A stretch of 5,553 bases of DNA from an uncultured bacterium (lineage in GTDB: Bacteria; Bdellovibrionota_C; UBA2361; SZUA-149; CALKYB01): positions 1 through 5,553 of the forward strand of contig CALKYB010000306.1 of assembly GCA_938003565.1 (NCBI GenBank), in the 5' to 3' direction. A model generated the notes under the pieces. It was not told the origin of the DNA. It did no database searches and was given only the letters and a program-made list of their open reading frames with translations. Within the stretch, counting starts at the first letter, position 1. Every line of letters starts with the position of its first letter. The translations under genes were made by a program, and so were the position numbers. Below, one piece after another: positions 1 through 5,553 of the stretch.

Positions 1-315
1 ATAAGTGTCACCCGGAAGAAAGCTATAGCCACGAGTAAACCAGTCAGCGAAGAAAAGAAGGACTAAACCAACTATAAAACCCCTGGGATCGAGAGTTAGT
101 AGTTTGAAATTACTTTTAACTAGATTAAGCGAGTAAACAAGAAGAAGAAGACCTGAGAGAGTCCCCAACCAAAAAGGAATTACAAGTCCATTTCGGCCAA
201 TTTTCCAAAGCCCAATGTCACCCGAGAAAAAGGCAAACAAAAGAACCGCCACTCCCAATGAAAATAGGAAGGAAGCGTTTGCAAAATTGTTACGAGCAGC
301 ACTATCGGAGCCCAT
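1..315 (-). CDS. Partial unidentified multi-pass membrane protein (N-terminal 105 residues)
   Basis: Reading leftward from the ATG at 315-313, the frame stays open to the window edge, giving 105 residues with no stop; the C-terminus lies outside. Three hydrophobic stretches look like membrane segments: about residues 15-31, 44-63 and 79-93. Short polar or charged loops lie between them, including GDIGLWKIGRNG after the first and KSNFKLLTLDPRG after the second. The segment after the third (DWFTRGYSFLPGDTY) is probably the start of a loop. A weak GAG lies about ten bases before the ATG. In-frame codons further upstream contain no ATG, GTG or TTG before a stop at 366-364, so this start is well supported. 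I do not recognise the family. A polytopic transporter or a membrane glycosyltransferase would both fit, but nothing visible separates them. It is transcribed divergently from the oxidoreductase gene. Confidence 0.72.
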   Translation of the reverse strand, partial: MGSDSAARNNFANASFLFSLGVAVLLFAFFSGDIGLWKIGRNGLVIPFWLGTLSGLLLLVYSLNLVKSNFKLLTLDPRGFIVGLVLLFFADWFTRGYSFLPGDTY

Positions 316-424
316 GAAAATCTCAAATCCATTGTTGATCGATAATAAAGTTAAGTGGACTACTTACTAAAGAATCTCGCATAGACAAAACCTTATTCCT
401 ATTTGTTTTGTCAACTATTCAGAC

Positions 425-446
425 CTCTTTAAAATACCCCAAAGAG
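425..446. repeat. Small inverted repeat, possible operator or weak hairpin
   Basis: CTCTTT at 425-430 is the exact reverse complement of AAAGAG at 441-446, with ten bases between. The arms do not extend further (C424 would face C447). It lacks a GC-rich stem and a following T run, so it does not look like an intrinsic terminator. With six-base arms it could easily be chance. Confidence 0.2.
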
Positions 447-553
447 CGAATAGAGTTTTATTAAAAAATTTTCTTCATGCTAATTAAAGTCAAGAAAAAC
501 TGGGAAATCCTCATCCAAGTTTTCAGCTACCAAGTGGATCGGTCCTCAAAGTG

Positions 554-582
554 TTGGTTTTCAAACCCATCAAAGCTATAGT
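554..582 (+). promoter_or_regulatory. Putative sigma70-like promoter for the oxidoreductase-methyltransferase operon
   Basis: TTGGTT at 554-559 (three of six matches to TTGACA) is separated by exactly 17 bases from TATAGT at 577-582 (five of six matches to TATAAT). Transcription would begin near 589, leaving a leader of about 30 bases before the GTG at 620. A five-base dyad, GGTTT at 556-560 and AAACC at 563-567, overlaps the -35 end and spacer and could be a regulator site. The call rests on motif match, spacing and position only. Confidence 0.45.
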
Positions 583-619
583 ATCCCACGAATCTCAAAC
601 CTCTCTAACCGATAGCTAA

Positions 620-2191
620 GTGATATTGAAACCCCTCAAAGCCCTGACACTTATTCTTTTAGCGGCTTTGGCCTCTTGCTCGGATGGGAAGGTCAGGCTC
701 GAGTCTACTAGATTTGATTCCAGACAAGATTTAGACATTATTGTGTATGGGGCAACCCCAGCTGGTATTACGACTGCCGTAGCGGCAGCGCGTCATGGCA
801 GGTCTGTTCTAATAATTGAACCTAGCAAGAGAATTGGTGGGATAATCTCTGGTGGATTAGCCGCTAGCGATGTTTGTAAATCTCAACTCATTGGCGGACT
901 TTCTTTAGAGTTTTTTGAGAGAATCGGCGCAAGGTATGGGAAATCAGTGCAGTGGAATCTAGAACCGCACGTGGCAGAAGAAGAATTCACACGTTTGCTG
1001 AATCAAGAAAAAATACCGGTAATTTTAGATGCTAGAGTATCTTCAATTTCAAAAGAGAATCAAAAGATAAAGACTATCTCAACTGATCGAGGCTACAAAT
1101 ATAAAGCTAAGATGTTTGTCGATTCAAGTTACGAGGGTGATCTACTTGCTGCAGCTGGCGTAGAGTACTCCATTGGTCGGGAATCAGTACACGAGTACAA
1201 AGAAAGTCTAGCCGGTCGGGCAAAAATATCTGGGACAAACCAATGGAGTCCAGACATCAATCCCTACGATGAGCATGGTCGAGCCCTACCAGGAGTATCC
1301 GACAACGGTCTAATTATCGCCGGTGAATCTGACGATCAAATTATGGCCTATAATTACAGACCTTGCTTATCAAAGGATCCTAAAAATCAGATAGAATTTC
1401 CTCGACCGAATGGATACAATCCTTTGGAATATGAACTTTTAGCTCGGTACGTTGAGGCCAAAGGCAACACCGTAAATCTTAGGGATTTACTAATGTTTCT
1501 ACCCACGGTACGCGGCAAAGTGGATATCAACTCAAAGGGGCCTATGAGTACTGACTATCTAAACAATTCCAAAAACTGGGTTGAAGCTAGTCATTCTGAA
1601 AGGCGAAAAATTGCTTTAAAACACCGCGGATACACTCTTGGGCTATTGTATTTCTTGGCCAACAATAAAAGAGTTCCCGAACATATTAGAGAGAGGATGG
1701 CACAATGGGGCCTCTGTAAAGATGAATTCACCAAAACAAGGAACTTCCCTCACCAACTTTATGTGCGAGTCGGACGTAGGATGAAAGGAGAGTATATTCT
1801 TAACCAAAATGATCTTATTTTAAATCAGAAAAAGAAAGATTCAATCGCTTGGGCCTCCTGTAGAATTGAGGTGCATCATGGACAGAGGATTATTTCTGCT
1901 GATGGCAAACTCATAAATGAAGGAAATGTAGGTTTAAGAAACCCACCTTACCAAGTTCCCTATAGAATCATTACCCCAAAGAAATCTCAGGCCACCAATT
2001 TACTTGTTCCAGTTGCTGCTTCCGCTTCTCATATCGCATATAGCTCCTTGAGAATGGAGCCTGTCTTTATGATGATGGGACATGCTGCAGGACTTGCTGC
2101 GCATCTAGCTATCGATACAAATTCAGCCGTTCAAGATGTCAGTATTAAACGTCTACAAGACTTGCTTCGGTCAGAAAGACAAAAAATATGA
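620..2191 (+). CDS. FAD-dependent oxidoreductase, secreted lipoprotein (FAD_oxidored family)
   Basis: A 523-residue protein of the FAD_oxidored type (PF12831-like), a family sometimes mislabelled 'xanthan lyase'. Its reaction is unknown. Residues 1-20 form a lipoprotein signal: lysines at 4 and 7, a hydrophobic core, and lipobox LASC with C20 as the lipidated cysteine. Ser at +2 does not suggest inner-membrane retention. From residue 39 comes a Rossmann FAD-binding fold: DIIVYGATPAG with the variant glycine motif GATPAG (44-49), and IIEP with E67 placed to bind the FAD ribose. Family blocks follow in order: EPHVAEEEF (115-123), DSSYEGDLLAAAG (168-180), YNYRPCL (244-250), MSTDY (309-313), YTLGLLYFLAN (338-348), WGLCKDEF (363-370), QLYVRVGRRMKG (379-390), and LLVPVAASASHIAYSSLRMEP (461-481), whose C-terminal GHAAGLAA closes the FAD site. 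Length fits the family, so it appears complete. The codon before GTG at 620 is a stop (TAA, 617-619), which rules out an earlier start. TTG at 626 is an alternative and would give a more typical MK beginning. Neither has a strong ribosome binding site. Its stop overlaps the methyltransferase start. Confidence 0.9.
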   Translation: MILKPLKALTLILLAALASCSDGKVRLESTRFDSRQDLDIIVYGATPAGITTAVAAARHGRSVLIIEPSKRIGGIISGGLAASDVCKSQLIGGLSLEFFERIGARYGKSVQWNLEPHVAEEEFTRLLNQEKIPVILDARVSSISKENQKIKTISTDRGYKYKAKMFVDSSYEGDLLAAAGVEYSIGRESVHEYKESLAGRAKISGTNQWSPDINPYDEHGRALPGVSDNGLIIAGESDDQIMAYNYRPCLSKDPKNQIEFPRPNGYNPLEYELLARYVEAKGNTVNLRDLLMFLPTVRGKVDINSKGPMSTDYLNNSKNWVEASHSERRKIALKHRGYTLGLLYFLANNKRVPEHIRERMAQWGLCKDEFTKTRNFPHQLYVRVGRRMKGEYILNQNDLILNQKKKDSIAWASCRIEVHHGQRIISADGKLINEGNVGLRNPPYQVPYRIITPKKSQATNLLVPVAASASHIAYSSLRMEPVFMMMGHAAGLAAHLAIDTNSAVQDVSIKRLQDLLRSERQKI

Positions 2192-2871
2192 CAACTGAAG
2201 CTTGCCCATTATCGGGGGATCGCTCTAGTCTGTTTTTTGAAAGTAAAATGGAGAACGCCAAATACTTTCGGTGCCCTCGATGCGAAGCTGTGTTCCTTAG
2301 TAGGGAAAATCGTCTCTCTGCTGAAGATGAAAAAGACCGCTATAGCTTGCACCAGAATAATCCTAAAGACCAAGCCTACAGAAAATTTCTTTCACAATTG
2401 CAAATACCTCTTTTAGAACGTATCAAAGACAACTCTTCTGGGCTGGACTACGGATCAGGACCAGGGCCCACCTTGGCCAAAATGTTTCAAGAAGAAGGCC
2501 ATTTAATGAGCAATTACGACCCGTTTTTTGCCCCAAATAAAGCTGTTCTGAAAAAATCCTATGATTTCATTGGATGTAGTGAAACAGCAGAGCACTTTCA
2601 CAACCCAGACAAAGAATTTAGCAAGCTAAGTGAAATGCTACTTCCAGGAGGAATCTTAGGATTAATGACTCTACTACTAAAAGAGAATGAAAATTTCGAA
2701 TTGTGGCACTACCGCAAGGATCCAACTCATGTTTTCTTTTACACCGTCGGAACTCTAGAATTTATTAAAGAAAATTACTTCACCAAGTTAGAGATCATCT
2801 CAAATAGAGTGGCCCTTTTTAAAAAGTCTAGCTATAGATCGTTTTCACTATTTCTAAATACAAATCCTTAA
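2188..2871 (+). CDS. Class I SAM-dependent methyltransferase with N-terminal zinc-ribbon-like segment
   Basis: A 227-residue cytoplasmic protein; target unknown. Residues 1-40 resemble a zinc ribbon: CPLS at 6-9 and CPRC at 29-32, then AVFL. The first knuckle has Ser9 where a cysteine would be expected, so the site has only three cysteines. The next block, LSAEDEKDRYSLHQNNP (43-59), is a signature I associate with a bacterial methyltransferase family (Methyltransf_23-like). The SAM fold follows: motif I GLDYGSGPGPT (85-95), an acidic strand end NYDPFFAP (109-116), YDFIGCSETAEHF (125-137), and LLPGGILGLMT (151-161). WHYRKDPTHVFFY (173-185) is the family's late conserved block. The start ATG shares ATGA with the oxidoreductase stop. 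No clear Shine-Dalgarno precedes it, only an AGAAAGA-like purine run, so translation is probably coupled to the upstream gene. Its last 44 bases lie inside the opposing kinase gene. Confidence 0.88.
   Translation: MTTEACPLSGDRSSLFFESKMENAKYFRCPRCEAVFLSRENRLSAEDEKDRYSLHQNNPKDQAYRKFLSQLQIPLLERIKDNSSGLDYGSGPGPTLAKMFQEEGHLMSNYDPFFAPNKAVLKKSYDFIGCSETAEHFHNPDKEFSKLSEMLLPGGILGLMTLLLKENENFELWHYRKDPTHVFFYTVGTLEFIKENYFTKLEIISNRVALFKKSSYRSFSLFLNTNP
2828..2871. other. Antiparallel coding overlap between methyltransferase and histidine kinase 3' ends
   Basis: The methyltransferase stop TAA (2869-2871) lies 44 bases inside the kinase frame, and the kinase stop TAG (minus strand, 2830-2828) lies inside the methyltransferase frame. 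Both readings are plausible to the end. The kinase needs this stretch to finish its receiver's last helix, while the methyltransferase tail (KSSYRSFSLFLNTNP) looks dispensable. No terminator hairpin fits here, so the two transcripts must run into each other. Confidence 0.85.
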
Positions 2872-5200
2872 GATCAAAAGGCTTGGATATATAGCTGTTC
2901 ATTCCGGCTGCCAAGCATCGATCTCTATCCTCACTCATTGCACTGGCAGTCATCGCTATAATCTTAGTGTCTCTTTTTGCATCATCTCTATTACGGATAA
3001 TCTTAGTCGCTTCAAACCCATCTAGCTCGGGCATATAGCAATCCATGAGAATTAAGTCGTAGGCAAGAGAATCAAGCATCCGCAAAGCCTCCAGCCCATT
3101 TTTTGCCACATCACAATTAGCATTTGTCTTCTTGAGTGCACCAAGGGCAACTTTACGATTTATAAGATTATCTTCTACCAAAAGAATTTTATACTGGCTT
3201 AAATCCTGTTCGCCCCCGACTACCCCTCTATCTGGCGACTCTTTGCTACTTAAAAGTAAATCAAAATCACTAGTAAATGCACTATCCGGGTTTTGTAAAT
3301 ACCGAAGAAAAACAAAAACGGATTGTGGAATCAGCGGTTTCTCAACAATTCCATGATAACCAACTCTATCAATCTCATGTGCTGAGCGTGGATCAAAGAA
3401 GCTTTTGCAAAGAACGATCTTTCCAGCAAATCGTGAATTTACGCTCCGGACCATTTCAGGAAAAGTCAAAACACTATCTCCGATAGAAGTTGAGTTCACT
3501 AGAATAAAATCTAGTTCATCTCCGCTATCGACAATGATATTCATCAACTCATCTAAATTTGAGGCAACGCTAAACTCTGCACCCCAGTAACCAAGCAATT
3601 CAGAAATTATCAACTTCCCAAGCTGAGTTTCCTCCAATACAGCTAACTTGCAAGCCAGGCGCCCATTCGCTGCCTCAGATTGGCTCTCTATTGAGCCTTC
3701 AAGAGGTATTTCGAAAGAAATCTCGGTACCCTCACCAACTTCACTTTCTAGCTCAATTGAACCCCCAAGAAGCTCAACCAATTTCTTAGAAATTAAAAGA
3801 CCCAGCCCAGTACCTTTGACAGTATGTGACTCATCGGCTTGTTCAAAAGCGCTAAAAATCAATTCTTGCTTATCTTTTGGAATTCCAATGCCTGTATCGT
3901 GTACTGAAACTTTCAAATTTTGCTTATTTTCCGTAATAGCAAACTCTAGAAGGACCCAACCTTCTTCAGTAAACTTAATGGCATTGCCAACTAAGTTAAT
4001 AATCACCTGACGAAATCGATTAATATCAGTGAACAATTCTTGAGGCATTTTTTGATCAAACTTAACATCGAAATCCAATCCTGCCTCGCGAGCCTTAACC
4101 TCCAGAAGAAAAGCTATATCACGCACCTCTTCAAAGACATTAAAGGTTTTTTTATGAACTCGAAGTTTTCCAGCTTCTACCTGACTCAAATCAAGGATAT
4201 CATTCACTATCGAAAGCAAAGAATTAGAAGAGCGCTTAATCAACTCCACATATGCATTTTGTTCGTCATTAAGTTTAGTATCCTCTAACAAAGACAACAT
4301 GCCGAGGACACCATTCATAGGAGTCCTAATTTCATGACTCATATTCGCTAAAAAATTAGACTTAAAAGAGCTCGCTTTCTCTGCGCTAATCTTGGCAAAC
4401 CTCAGCTCTTCTTCCAGTTTTTTCTGTTCAGAAATATCCCTAGCTATAACTAGAATCGAATCGGCAGATAAAGGCTGACAACGAATTTCAACAACTTGAG
4501 GTAAGGAAGACAATCCTTCATTCGCCTCCTGCACAAACTCCAACTTTGAAATTCCCGACTCCTGCACTACTTGTAAAAACATTTGCCTAATTCGATCGCA
4601 AAGTCGCTCAGGGAAAAGATCCTCAAGCTGTTTTGCTGACAACTGAGCCTCGTTGCGCGAACTAACTCGAGTAACCTCACCAAGTAAGTTAGAGCGAAAA
4701 ATCAGATCTGGAAAACCTTCAAAAAGGCCCTTTATATCGCTAAATTCCTCTTCTAAACCTTCTAAATAGTCCTCCAATTTCTCTTTACCTAAAAGAGAGT
4801 TCCTCGCTTCTTGAAGATGACTAGAGGAGCCAGTAGCTGAAAGAGATTTGATAAGGATAGCTGGGCCTTGCTCTCCCCTAATTGCCGTAAGCTCAAGTAA
4901 CAAATTTGTATCTGTGGAGCCCGAGGCGTTCCAAACACCACTTTTAATAGTTCTAGGCGATGCACTCGAAGCGGAATCTCTATTCGGAGCTTTCCAAAAC
5001 TCCTCGGCTTCGACCATGAAATTTCCAACAAAACCACACTCATCAACTACTTCATAACATCCTTCTTGCTTGAGACTGAACGCAGCTAGGCCATCAAACC
5101 AATCAGGGGTGATCTTAGGCACATAAAATCTAAAGGCACTTTTGCGAACCAATACTACTAAGCCAAGACTGGCTAGGACTTGTTCAACATCTGCTTTCAA
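2828..5200 (-). CDS. Soluble hybrid histidine kinase (N-terminal domain, PAS, HisKA, HATPase, pseudo-receiver, receiver)
   Basis: A 790-residue cytoplasmic kinase with no signal peptide or membrane segment. Domains: residues 1-125, a sensor-like region containing TPDWF (31-35), FMVEAEEFW (61-69) and SGVW (87-90); a helical, probably coiled-coil linker at 128-158; PAS at about 155-258, closing with VIARDISEQKKLEEE; HisKA at 277-345 with MSHEIRTP, phospho-accepting H289; HATPase at 388-500 with N box NLVGNAIKF (402-410, N406), G1 DTGIGI (435-440), F box FSAFEQAD (449-456) and G2 KGTGLGL (462-468). A receiver-like domain at 515-640 keeps K621 but has N569 in place of the phospho-accepting Asp. 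The final receiver (668-788) is intact: E676/D677, D720, T751, K773. Phosphate should pass from H289 to D720. No HPt or output domain is present, so a partner is needed. TTG at 5200 is chosen because an AGGT sits five bases before it and the gene begins 6 bases after the GTPase stop; the first in-frame ATG is residue 62. Expected to be co-transcribed with the GTPase. Confidence 0.94.
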   Translation of the reverse strand: MKADVEQVLASLGLVVLVRKSAFRFYVPKITPDWFDGLAAFSLKQEGCYEVVDECGFVGNFMVEAEEFWKAPNRDSASSASPRTIKSGVWNASGSTDTNLLLELTAIRGEQGPAILIKSLSATGSSSHLQEARNSLLGKEKLEDYLEGLEEEFSDIKGLFEGFPDLIFRSNLLGEVTRVSSRNEAQLSAKQLEDLFPERLCDRIRQMFLQVVQESGISKLEFVQEANEGLSSLPQVVEIRCQPLSADSILVIARDISEQKKLEEELRFAKISAEKASSFKSNFLANMSHEIRTPMNGVLGMLSLLEDTKLNDEQNAYVELIKRSSNSLLSIVNDILDLSQVEAGKLRVHKKTFNVFEEVRDIAFLLEVKAREAGLDFDVKFDQKMPQELFTDINRFRQVIINLVGNAIKFTEEGWVLLEFAITENKQNLKVSVHDTGIGIPKDKQELIFSAFEQADESHTVKGTGLGLLISKKLVELLGGSIELESEVGEGTEISFEIPLEGSIESQSEAANGRLACKLAVLEETQLGKLIISELLGYWGAEFSVASNLDELMNIIVDSGDELDFILVNSTSIGDSVLTFPEMVRSVNSRFAGKIVLCKSFFDPRSAHEIDRVGYHGIVEKPLIPQSVFVFLRYLQNPDSAFTSDFDLLLSSKESPDRGVVGGEQDLSQYKILLVEDNLINRKVALGALKKTNANCDVAKNGLEALRMLDSLAYDLILMDCYMPELDGFEATKIIRNRDDAKRDTKIIAMTASAMSEDRDRCLAAGMNSYISKPFDLKDLYLEIVKTIYS

Positions 5201-5202
5201 TT

Positions 5203-5208
5203 CTACCT
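5203..5208 (-). promoter_or_regulatory. Ribosome binding site that supports the TTG start of the kinase
   Basis: On the minus strand the sequence TAGGTAGAATTG carries AGGT at 5208-5205, five bases before the TTG by the AGG core. It overlaps the TAG stop of the GTPase gene (5209-5207), so a ribosome ending the GTPase sits on the kinase initiation site. This decides for TTG, because no in-frame ATG occurs until residue 62. Confidence 0.55.
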
Positions 5209-5553
5209 ACGCACCTAGCATTTTTTGGGATATTCTTTCAAAAGCCTCTTCCACCCTCTCGCCCGTTTTGGCACTGGTTTCTAAAGTTTCCAAGCCAGTG
5301 TTCTCCAACCTAGTCAAAATCGGATCATCAACAATCCATTGCTCTTTAATGTCTGCCTTATTAAGTAGAACTAACCCAGGCACATCTTTCAAATTTGCAG
5401 CAAATTTTTCTACCAAATCCAACGCGACTTCTACGGTCTGAGGCCGAGTGCAATCGAGAACTAAGAAATAGCCGGCCATTCCTCTTAGGTAACTAGCCTT
5501 TACTCTTTGATAAACATCATCACCGTGGAGATCCCAAATGACGAGGGTGAGTT
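5207..5553 (-). CDS. Ras/Rab-like small GTPase, C-terminal 114 residues (partial)
   Basis: The frame is open to the window edge and ends at TAG 5209-5207; the P-loop and switch I lie outside. Fragment residues 1-10 (LTLVIWDLHG) are a beta strand and the G3/switch II motif DxxG (D7-G10). YLRGMAGYFLVLDCTR (21-36) is the typical 'helix then FLVxD strand' of Rab/Ras folds. LLNKAD (62-67) is the G4 guanine-specificity motif NKxD (N64, D67). ETSAKTG (91-97) is the G5 SAK motif, followed by the last helix. An internal ATG at 5479 would leave out G3, so it is not the true start. After the DxxG glycine come Asp-Asp rather than the Gln-Glu of Ras, so the usual catalytic glutamine is absent. Known bacterial relatives include MglA and other Ras-like GTPases; which subfamily this is cannot be told from the fragment. 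The GTPase and kinase genes are 6 bases apart and very likely one operon. Confidence 0.88.
   Translation of the reverse strand, partial: LTLVIWDLHGDDVYQRVKASYLRGMAGYFLVLDCTRPQTVEVALDLVEKFAANLKDVPGLVLLNKADIKEQWIVDDPILTRLENTGLETLETSAKTGERVEEAFERISQKMLGA

Larger units (their letters stand above)
316..619. other. Divergent intergenic region
   Basis: About 304 bases separate the starts of two divergent genes, so promoters for both should lie here. The stretch is AT-rich, with A and T runs around 456-475. It holds a rightward promoter candidate at 554-582 and a small inverted repeat at 425-446. A weak leftward candidate can be drawn for the membrane protein: on the minus strand, TTAGTA at 370-365 and TATTAT at 347-342 with a 17-base spacer. 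I see no RNA gene, riboswitch-like structure, strong terminator or convincing small gene. Confidence 0.6.

Noticed and set aside
477..581. A 34-codon plus-strand open frame beginning ATG CTA ATT in the intergenic region.
   Set aside because: There is no Shine-Dalgarno before the ATG (AT-rich, AAATTTTCTTC), no recognisable protein character, and it would overlap the best promoter candidate.
544..641. Direct repeat CCTCAAAG at 544-551 and 634-641, with a CATCAAAG between.
   Set aside because: Only eight bases, irregular spacing, and the second copy is inside the signal peptide coding sequence; not enough to call regulator sites.
620..2191. Annotating the oxidoreductase as xanthan lyase.
   Set aside because: That name circulates for this family, but the sequence shows an FAD-binding Rossmann fold and no polysaccharide lyase feature.
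2830..2896. Inverted repeat AGCTATA (2830-2836) and TATAGCT (2890-2896) near the convergent gene ends, considered as a terminator.
   Set aside because: The arms are seven AT-rich bases separated by 53 bases and no T run follows; it lies in coding sequence and is probably chance.
3132..4288. Several plus-strand open frames of 61-120 codons opposite the kinase gene.
   Set aside because: They lie antisense to clearly conserved HisKA, HATPase and receiver domains, lack convincing start signals, and their translations show no domain pattern; they are shadows of the kinase reading frame.
4789..5441. Open frames of 69-99 codons within and opposite the kinase N-terminus and the GTPase.
   Set aside because: The kinase frame is continuous through this region and joins naturally to the PAS domain; the others are low-complexity shadow translations.
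5207..5479. A complete 90-residue protein starting at the ATG at 5479-5477.
   Set aside because: The frame continues upstream with conserved GTPase sequence (WDLHG switch II), so this ATG is an internal methionine of a gene cut by the window edge.

Overview
The window is a moderately AT-rich, densely packed bacterial stretch with five protein genes, two of them cut by the window edges. No tRNA, rRNA, CRISPR array, insertion sequence or phage gene was seen. The lineage cannot be fixed. An exported lipoprotein of the FAD_oxidored (PF12831-type) family, non-ATG starts with weak ribosome binding sites, and a bacterial small GTPase beside a hybrid histidine kinase suggest a Gram-negative bacterium. 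Verrucomicrobiota or another PVC-type lineage is my first guess and a gammaproteobacterium my second. This is inference, at low confidence.

Layout. Positions 1-315 (minus) hold the first 105 residues of an unidentified membrane protein. Positions 316-619 are a divergent intergenic region with a reasonable sigma70-like promoter candidate facing right (554-582). Positions 620-2191 (plus) encode a lipoprotein FAD-dependent oxidoreductase. It shares an ATGA with the next gene, 2188-2871 (plus), a class I SAM-dependent methyltransferase with an N-terminal zinc-ribbon-like segment. These two probably form a translationally coupled operon. Positions 2828-5200 (minus) encode a 790-residue soluble hybrid histidine kinase whose last 44 bases overlap the methyltransferase tail to tail. 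Positions 5207-5553 (minus) hold the C-terminal 114 residues of a Ras/Rab-like small GTPase, 6 bases upstream of the kinase.

How the genes work together. The left-hand pair joins an envelope redox enzyme to a cytoplasmic methyltransferase; their common substrate or pathway is not visible. The right-hand pair looks like a signalling module: a small GTPase switch next to a kinase with a distinct N-terminal domain, a PAS domain, a complete HisKA/HATPase core, a degenerate receiver and an intact receiver. A plausible but unproven reading is that the GTPase's nucleotide state is sensed by the kinase N-terminus. The kinase's output must leave through a separate HPt protein or other partner, since no HPt or DNA-binding domain is present.
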